The notes under the pieces: model-generated
The model's database searches: none
Told to the model about the DNA's origin: nothing
Seen by the model: the letters and a program-made list of their open reading frames with translations, nothing else
Position numbers and translations under genes: made by a program
Assembly: GCA_024684065.1 (NCBI GenBank)
Contig: JAIKXO010000181.1
Span: 1 to 9,805 of the forward strand
DNA from: Lachnospiraceae bacterium
GTDB taxonomy: Bacteria; Bacillota_A; Clostridia; Lachnospirales; Lachnospiraceae
Direction of reading: 5' to 3'
DNA length: 9,805 nucleotides
Shown here: piece after piece, positions 6,399 through 9,805 of the stretch
How the letters are laid out: each line of letters opens with the position of its first letter
Position numbering within the stretch: position 1 is the stretch's first letter

Positions 6399-7448
6399 TT
6401 ATGAAATAGTCTTTTCAAGCATTGCAGAAAGTGCCATCGTTGAATTAACGATATTTCCTAAAACCATTTTCTGCTCATTGCTGAAAGAAGCATAGTCTCC
6501 TCCATATAGTCCCATACTGTTCATAAAACTGTTTTTAAGCCCATTTCTTATATCGATCGTCTCTTCAAGGATTGATTTTATTTTGGCATCAACTTCCTTT
6601 ATGGACTCTGTATTTTTTTTGACCTTCTCTATTTCCTCATTCTTTTCGGCATTTAGTTTTATCCTTTTTTTCGTGAATAGAACAATAGAGGAAAGCAATG
6701 ATGCTCCTGCTATCGTCCATCCTATAGGGCCTGCCAGAGCAAGTAATGCATTTCCTGCTGCCATGCCCCCGCCACCTGCAGCAAGTGCGCCTCCGCCTAA
6801 CCAGGCCAATGCCGCATTTGTTGCTGCAGCCCCGGATAGAGCAGATATTGCTGTACCGGTTGACGCCGTGCCAAAGGTTGTAGCAATCCACATAGCTGCT
6901 GTCGGAGCCATGAAAGCAACTGATGCTCCTGCGGCGAGACCGGCTCCGGCCCCACCTGCAGCCTTCCTTGCCGCGTTTATCTCTCTGTCTGCAAATTCAC
7001 ATGAATTGATAAATTGTTTTCTGTTGGTTTCTATCAATTCAAAATCATCATCAAACTCTTTGGGATGGTTTGCAATACTGTTTACAAGGCACTCAACATC
7101 ATCTATAACATCTACGGAACGGTTTCTTTCAACAAAGAGTTTAACCCCTTTATCATTCATCAAAGTATATGCATCATTATAATTAGTGATCTCTTCCTCA
7201 AGCATTCGATCAAGTTCCGTCAGCTTATCATTGATATCGTTCTTAGTCTGCACTACTTTGTCTTTATACTCAACGGCTTTATCTTTGGCTGCGCTTCCGG
7301 CCTTTTCGACGGAATTTCCAAATGCAGTAACGGCATTCCCTATTGACTTTCCAAGAGCCATACCGGCTTTTTCTACCAGCGATTCAATATCACTCTTATC
7401 ATTATTTGATTTTTCATTTTCTTTCGTTTCTTTTTTTTCTTTTCCCAT
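6399..7448 (-). CDS. protein with Gly/Ala-rich hydrophobic core between coiled-coil arms
   Basis: A 349-residue protein in three parts: a charged N-terminal arm (1-160, very Lys/Glu-rich at first, then heptad-like helices 50-100 and 110-160), a Gly/Ala-rich hydrophobic core (163-258) with glycine-zipper patterns such as KAAGGAGAGLAAGASVAF and GGGALAAGGGGMAAGNALL and three or four potential membrane helices, and a C-terminal arm (260-349) with a basic KKRIKL patch and coiled coil. No signal peptide, P-loop or enzymatic motif is seen. Helical arms flanking a small-residue hydrophobic hairpin resemble alpha-helical pore-forming toxins and other membrane-inserting proteins; this is architecture, not homology. 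The start is uncertain: ATG 7448 has GGAGG nine bases upstream, while in-frame ATG 7526 has GAGGAA upstream and lies about 25 nt from the predicted transcription start, adding 26 residues. It is the first gene of the operon. Confidence 0.82.
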   Translation of the reverse strand: MGKEKKETKENEKSNNDKSDIESLVEKAGMALGKSIGNAVTAFGNSVEKAGSAAKDKAVEYKDKVVQTKNDINDKLTELDRMLEEEITNYNDAYTLMNDKGVKLFVERNRSVDVIDDVECLVNSIANHPKEFDDDFELIETNRKQFINSCEFADREINAARKAAGGAGAGLAAGASVAFMAPTAAMWIATTFGTASTGTAISALSGAAATNAALAWLGGGALAAGGGGMAAGNALLALAGPIGWTIAGASLLSSIVLFTKKRIKLNAEKNEEIEKVKKNTESIKEVDAKIKSILEETIDIRNGLKNSFMNSMGLYGGDYASFSNEQKMVLGNIVNSTMALSAMLEKTIS

Positions 7449-7557
7449 ATATAAGTTCCTCCATCCTAAATCAAATAACTCATACGTCGTAATAGCTAGC
7501 ATAGAGCTTTTTATTATGTTTGGCATGGTTTCCTCTTAAATACTGTAGCCTGCTAAA

Positions 7558-7566
7558 ATTATACCA
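7558..7566 (-). promoter_or_regulatory. extended -10 promoter for the membrane-protein/ADP-ribosylglycohydrolase operon
   Basis: Minus-strand TGGTATAAT (7566-7558) is a perfect TGnTATAAT extended -10. No good TTGACA-like -35 lies at 16-18 nt, as is common with extended -10 promoters. Transcription would start near 7551, giving a leader of about 25 nt to ATG 7526 or about 100 nt to ATG 7448. No other clear promoter was found between here and 5520, so this is the likely source of transcripts for the operon. Confidence 0.5.
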
Positions 7567-7633
7567 TACCTGTAAGGTGTATTTATACCCCTCTCATCAA
7601 TAAAGCTGACATTTATCCGCATTTTTGTCTAAA

Positions 7634-7723
7634 TCATTTCCATTCCCTGTCATTACTGCATGCCTCGTAATAGGGGCATGTGACGCAACTCGCAAACTGT
7701 CCAATAAAACACCTTGCATTAAG
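7634..7723 (-). pseudogene. Cys-rich C-terminal remnant without a start
   Basis: Between TAA (7726-7724) and TGA (7636-7634) one frame reads LNARCFIGQFAS then CVTCPYYEACSNDREWK. The spacing C-x2-C-x5-C, with a fourth Cys earlier, is typical of small metal-binding or disulfide-bonded tails and is more protein-like than the overlapping ATG frame. There is no start codon or ribosome site in frame, so it is probably the tail of a lost gene or a frameshifted small protein. I know no named family for it. Confidence 0.3.
7659..7680. repeat. hairpin in intergenic spacer
   Basis: CATGCCTC (7659-7666) pairs with GGGGCATG (7673-7680), eight pairs including one G-T, around the loop GTAATA. No U-run follows on either strand. 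It overlaps the Cys-rich remnant. It may be an RNA structure or an operator; no function is assigned. Confidence 0.35.
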
Positions 7724-7888
7724 TTAGCCATAGATAACTAATACTTCTTTTATATGTAGGATAAATCAGACGGTGACGTTATAAAGATTTTCGCATTACC
7801 AAAACGTTGGTCATCCCTGTTTATGTCAGTTCTCTTACAGTAAGATACAGGCATCAAATATAAGAGAGGGATCACTATGAAAACGCAG

Positions 7889-7914
7889 TAACGAAACGGC
7901 AAGCCGTTTCGTTA
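7889..7914 (-). terminator. strong hairpin after the membrane-protein gene, probable terminator
   Basis: TAACGAAACGGC (7889-7900) and GCCGTTTCGTTA (7903-7914) are perfect 12-base inverted copies separated by AA, so the folded form is about a 10-bp stem with a six-base loop. It begins 22 nt after the TAG of the membrane-protein gene. On the minus strand a weak T-run (GTTTTC) follows after four bases rather than at once, so it is an imperfect intrinsic terminator; mRNA end protection is an alternative. Confidence 0.5.
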
Positions 7915-7936
7915 ATACGTATATATTGACTTTGAT

Positions 7937-8947
7937 CTACCAGTTCCTTATCGTGATCGTCATCACATTATATTCTTCGTCCAATTTCCCGATATAGTCC
8001 CATCCTCCTGAGTCCTTACAGCTAAATTCATGAAGAGCTTCATAATACTGGTAATCGTCATATGCATCTGTGTTGTACATCATTGCATACTCTGCAAAGT
8101 CAACAGCTGAGGTATTGCCGATTTTCACTTCATATCCGAATGAATCCGGCAATACTAATCCTGTGTTTGATTTTGGCCTGGGCATCGTATCGAAGGGTTC
8201 TGTCTCAGGCCACTGGATTTCAGAAAAGGACGCTATTTCCTGCTCCATGTCTTCGGCTCTCTTCTGTTCCCTTCCCTGGTCAGAGTTCTCAGGATTTACT
8301 ATGTATATTTCCATCGTGTAATCATCTTCATTATAACCGGCGGCGAGCTGCCAGCCATCCGGATTGTAACCGGTATACCCGTTTTCCAGTTTCTGATAAT
8401 CCTCTGTAAACCCGGAATTCCTTAATATGTCTACATATGATTCGTAGTCTGTTTTTAAAACATGGGCAACGACAAGAGATACCCCGTCGGAGCCCTCGTA
8501 CTCTGTTTTGCCGAAGAATCCGCTGACTCCCGTGACATAATCCCATGGAATGCCGGCTCCCCAGGTGTTGTCAGAATACACCTCTTCATCATTCCATTCT
8601 ATCGGCTCTGAGGATCCGCCAAGCTTTTGGTTTCCGCCGTTGGCGGTATCAGTATCTGTTTCTTCCGTTCCCGCAGTTATTTCTCCAAAAGCCTGCTCCT
8701 CCGTTTGAGAAGCCTCAACAGAAGAATTAACTTTACCTGATTGCGCCTTATATTCCCTTACTTCCCTTGAAAGTTTCCGATTTATGACCGCCAAAGGAAT
8801 CAATAGTGCTAAAAGCAGTATGGTCATGAAAATGGTAAGCCAGAACCAGACATCTTTAAAGAACGGTTTTTTTATATATACGACATCCGGTACTTTTACT
8901 CTCGATTTAATGACACGATCATCCCAATCATCATATTCCTTTGCCAT
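7937..8947 (-). CDS. single-pass membrane protein with duplicated extracytoplasmic domain
   Basis: A 336-residue protein: cytoplasmic N-tail (1-32) rich in charge, one membrane helix (33-56, WFWLTIFMTILLLALLIPLA), a short helical stalk (57-70), a Ser/Thr/Glu/Gly-rich spacer (72-120), then two outer modules. Module 1 (about 134-218) contains LRNSGFTEDYQ and GWQLAAGYNEDDYTMEIYIVN. Module 2 (about 255-336) contains EYAMMYNTDAYDDYQYYE and GWDYIGKLDEEYNVMTITIRN. The shared GW...Y(N)xxxxxMxIxIxN ending shows a tandem duplication. No catalytic motif is seen; the layout resembles lachnospiraceal membrane proteins with DUF6591-like outer domains, a tentative comparison. The start has GGAGGA seven bases upstream. 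It begins 3 nt after the XRE gene stop, so the pair is translationally coupled. A role as an envelope sensor or a target controlled by the regulator is inferred. Confidence 0.85.
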   Translation of the reverse strand: MAKEYDDWDDRVIKSRVKVPDVVYIKKPFFKDVWFWLTIFMTILLLALLIPLAVINRKLSREVREYKAQSGKVNSSVEASQTEEQAFGEITAGTEETDTDTANGGNQKLGGSSEPIEWNDEEVYSDNTWGAGIPWDYVTGVSGFFGKTEYEGSDGVSLVVAHVLKTDYESYVDILRNSGFTEDYQKLENGYTGYNPDGWQLAAGYNEDDYTMEIYIVNPENSDQGREQKRAEDMEQEIASFSEIQWPETEPFDTMPRPKSNTGLVLPDSFGYEVKIGNTSAVDFAEYAMMYNTDAYDDYQYYEALHEFSCKDSGGWDYIGKLDEEYNVMTITIRNW

Positions 8948-8950
8948 ATT

Positions 8951-9289
8951 TCATTCCTCCTCTTTACCTGACTTTTTTTCCCCACCGGGTCTGATCACCC
9001 TGTATCCATAAGATTCAAGGGCCGCTATTACATCCGGCGTAATATTTATTTTCGGATCAGCCTCCTCAGCTGCATCCTGGCTGATTACCCTGTGTAATTC
9101 ATCTACTGACACCTTCATTACCTCGGATAATCTTTTCAGATTATCCCGGTCGGGAAGGCCTCCGTTAGTTTCCCATTTTGCTATAGCGGATTTTGAAACC
9201 CCTATTCTATGGGCCAGCTCTTCCTGTGTTAATCCCATTTGTTTTCTTCTTGCGGCAATAAAATATCCTAAGCTTTTCTTATTCCGCAT
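8951..9289 (-). CDS. XRE-family helix-turn-helix transcriptional regulator
   Basis: A 112-residue regulator. Residues 8-68 form a canonical XRE (Cro/CI-type) DNA-binding domain: LGYFIAARRKQMGLTQEELA, then HRIGVSKSAIAKWE as the helix-turn-helix, then LPDRDNLKRLSEVMKVSVDEL. The tail (70-112) includes a short helix (ITPDVIAALESYGYRVIRP, 83-101) and a Lys/Glu end that could mediate dimerisation or contact a partner; it has no peptidase or metal site. ATG 9289 is chosen because AAGGAAGG lies about six bases upstream and the HTH begins shortly after; the frame is open to 9376 but the extension is not protein-like. The stop is 3 nt before the membrane-protein ATG. A palindrome 59 nt upstream is a likely autoregulatory operator. 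Confidence 0.92.
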   Translation of the reverse strand: MRNKKSLGYFIAARRKQMGLTQEELAHRIGVSKSAIAKWETNGGLPDRDNLKRLSEVMKVSVDELHRVISQDAAEEADPKINITPDVIAALESYGYRVIRPGGEKKSGKEEE

Positions 9290-9347
9290 TGCTTCACCTT
9301 CCTTCGATAAACAGCTGCCAGCCTTCCGGTAACTGTGATCTTTTATC

Positions 9348-9360
9348 TTACGCTGCGTAA
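9348..9360. promoter_or_regulatory. 13-bp palindrome, candidate operator of the XRE regulator
   Basis: TTACGC-T-GCGTAA is a perfect palindrome with one central base, lying 59-71 nt upstream of the XRE ATG. A GATAAT hexamer (9365-9360, minus strand) that could be a -10 abuts it, so binding there would block transcription. XRE proteins commonly repress their own promoter at such sites. A shorter TTAC-A-GTAA palindrome at 7835-7843 shares the half-site and lies beyond the end of the same unit. Confidence 0.45.
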
Positions 9361-9391
9361 TTATCCTTATGAGCATATGATATCAGTTCTG

Positions 9392-9422
9392 AAAAAATAA
9401 AATCCCCACCAAAATGGTGGGG
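9392..9422 (-). terminator. rho-independent terminator
   Basis: On the minus strand an 8-bp perfect stem (CCCCACCA / TGGTGGGG, 9422-9415 with 9411-9404) closes a TTT loop and is followed at once by ATTTTATTTTTT (9403-9392). It begins 24 nt after the stop of the 9446 gene and ends its transcription, separating it from the XRE unit. Confidence 0.9.
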
Positions 9423-9445
9423 TTAATCACTTTCCGTAAACTTTT

Positions 9446-9802
9446 TTATTCTGTTATCAGTCGTTTAAGCCCATGCTCCGATAACATTTCATCTATGTCG
9501 TAAAAATTATATATCCGGTTATTTATCGCCACTATGATAACCGCGTCTCTGGGATCCTTTGCATAGAGTTCATTAAACCCATACAGCTTCAGCGCTCTGT
9601 TTGTTTCATCCCAGTTAAAACGCCCTGCGATACAGAATCGTATGATAAGGTCCCTGTCCTTCGTATGTTTTTCCATTGTAAGGATCTTGCTTCCATAAGA
9701 TTCCGTGACGCCTGCGAAGGAATATACATCCTTGAGTTTTATGTTCTTCTCATCAAGAACATCCTTCATGTAATAATAGAACGCCTTCTTTTCATCAGCC
9801 AT
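9446..9802 (-). CDS. small HTH-like protein of unknown function
   Basis: A 118-residue protein starting MADEKKAFYYYMKDVLDEKN. Residues about 21-60 (IKLKDVYSFAGVTESYGSKI, then a helix IIRFCIAG) look like a lambda-repressor-type helix-turn-helix bundle, followed by WDETNRALKLYGFNELYAKD and DPRDAVIIVAINNRIYNFYD, a block I recall as conserved in many Clostridia proteins annotated as hypothetical or helix-turn-helix, sometimes beside serine/threonine kinases. No such kinase is visible here. Only three bases lie upstream of ATG 9802, so the ribosome site cannot be checked and the true start may lie outside the window. Its own strong terminator follows, so it is the last gene of a unit that begins off the right edge. 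Cytoplasmic DNA- or protein-binding role inferred. Confidence 0.8.
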   Translation of the reverse strand: MADEKKAFYYYMKDVLDEKNIKLKDVYSFAGVTESYGSKILTMEKHTKDRDLIIRFCIAGRFNWDETNRALKLYGFNELYAKDPRDAVIIVAINNRIYNFYDIDEMLSEHGLKRLITE

Positions 9803-9805
9803 GTA

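Larger units (their letters stand above)
7567..7888. other. intergenic spacer with hairpin and small-frame relics
   Basis: No convincing full gene. It holds the 7659-7680 hairpin, the Cys-rich remnant at 7634-7723, a small palindrome TCTTACAGTAAGA (7833-7845), and two unconvincing minus-strand ATG frames: 34 residues at 7750-7854 (starts MPVSYCKRTDINRDDQRF) and 44 residues at 7597-7731 (starts MANLMQGVLLDS). Neither has a ribosome site. The base composition is AT-rich and the region looks like a junction between unrelated units. Confidence 0.5.

Noticed and set aside
6583..7182. 199-residue plus-strand open frame
   Set aside because: It is the antisense of the Gly/Ala-rich core; GC-rich repeated codons remove stops on the opposite strand. 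It has no ribosome site and its composition is Pro/Ala/Ser-biased.
7597..7731. 44-residue minus-strand frame starting MANLMQGVLLDS
   Set aside because: It has no ribosome site and overlaps a more protein-like Cys-rich frame; probably chance.
7750..7854. 34-residue minus-strand frame starting MPVSYCKRTDINRDDQRF
   Set aside because: It looks faintly protein-like but has no ribosome site, promoter or recognised family, so it is only mentioned in the spacer description.
7889..7914. Perfect 12-base inverted repeat considered as an attachment site or mobile-element end
   Set aside because: No second copy, integrase, transposase or target duplication is visible; a terminator-like role after the adjacent stop codon is simpler.
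1..9805. Search for CRISPR arrays, tRNA or rRNA genes and insertion sequences
   Set aside because: No regularly spaced repeats, cloverleaf-like segments, rRNA-like sequence or transposase motifs were seen by eye.

Overview
All convincing genes in this 9.8 kb window lie on the minus strand, so they read from right to left. Strong GGAGG-type ribosome binding sites, TGnTATAAT promoters, moderate to low GC, lipoprotein and Sec signal peptides, and a small double-glycine-leader-like peptide together suggest a Gram-positive Firmicute, most likely a Lachnospiraceae-type gut or rumen Clostridium relative. This placement is inference; no rRNA or other taxonomic marker is present.

Reading in the direction of transcription: (A) 9802-9446 encodes a small helix-turn-helix-like protein ending in a clear rho-independent terminator (9392-9422). 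(B) 9289-7937 is a two-gene unit, an XRE repressor-like regulator followed 3 nt later by a single-pass membrane protein with a duplicated outer domain. A 13-bp palindrome lies upstream and a strong hairpin downstream. (C) 7914-7527 is a spacer of about 390 nt holding a hairpin, a Cys-rich reading-frame remnant and, at its left end, an extended -10 promoter.

(D) That promoter begins a probable operon: a protein with coiled-coil-like arms around a Gly/Ala-rich hydrophobic core (6399-7448), an all-helical soluble partner (5520-6386), a stretch of broken small reading frames (5099-5507), an ADP-ribosylglycohydrolase (4086-5102) whose start overlaps the preceding small frame as ATGA, and a short protein matching only the N-terminal half of the TIGR04076 family (3913-4068). 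The membrane-active-looking pair next to an ADP-ribose hydrolase is the best candidate here for an undescribed conflict or defence system, but no partner ADP-ribosyltransferase is visible.

(E) A second extended -10 promoter (3880-3910) starts a secreted-protein cluster: a Sec-exported two-domain protein whose two halves differ sharply in base composition (2850-3839), a large lipoprotein (1243-2703), a 52-residue ORF with a double-glycine-like leader that automatic calling would probably miss (1037-1195), and a YhfC-family intramembrane metalloprotease (167-1003). The left 166 nt hold only a weak hydrophobic small ORF. No tRNA, rRNA, CRISPR array, insertion sequence or replication origin was found.
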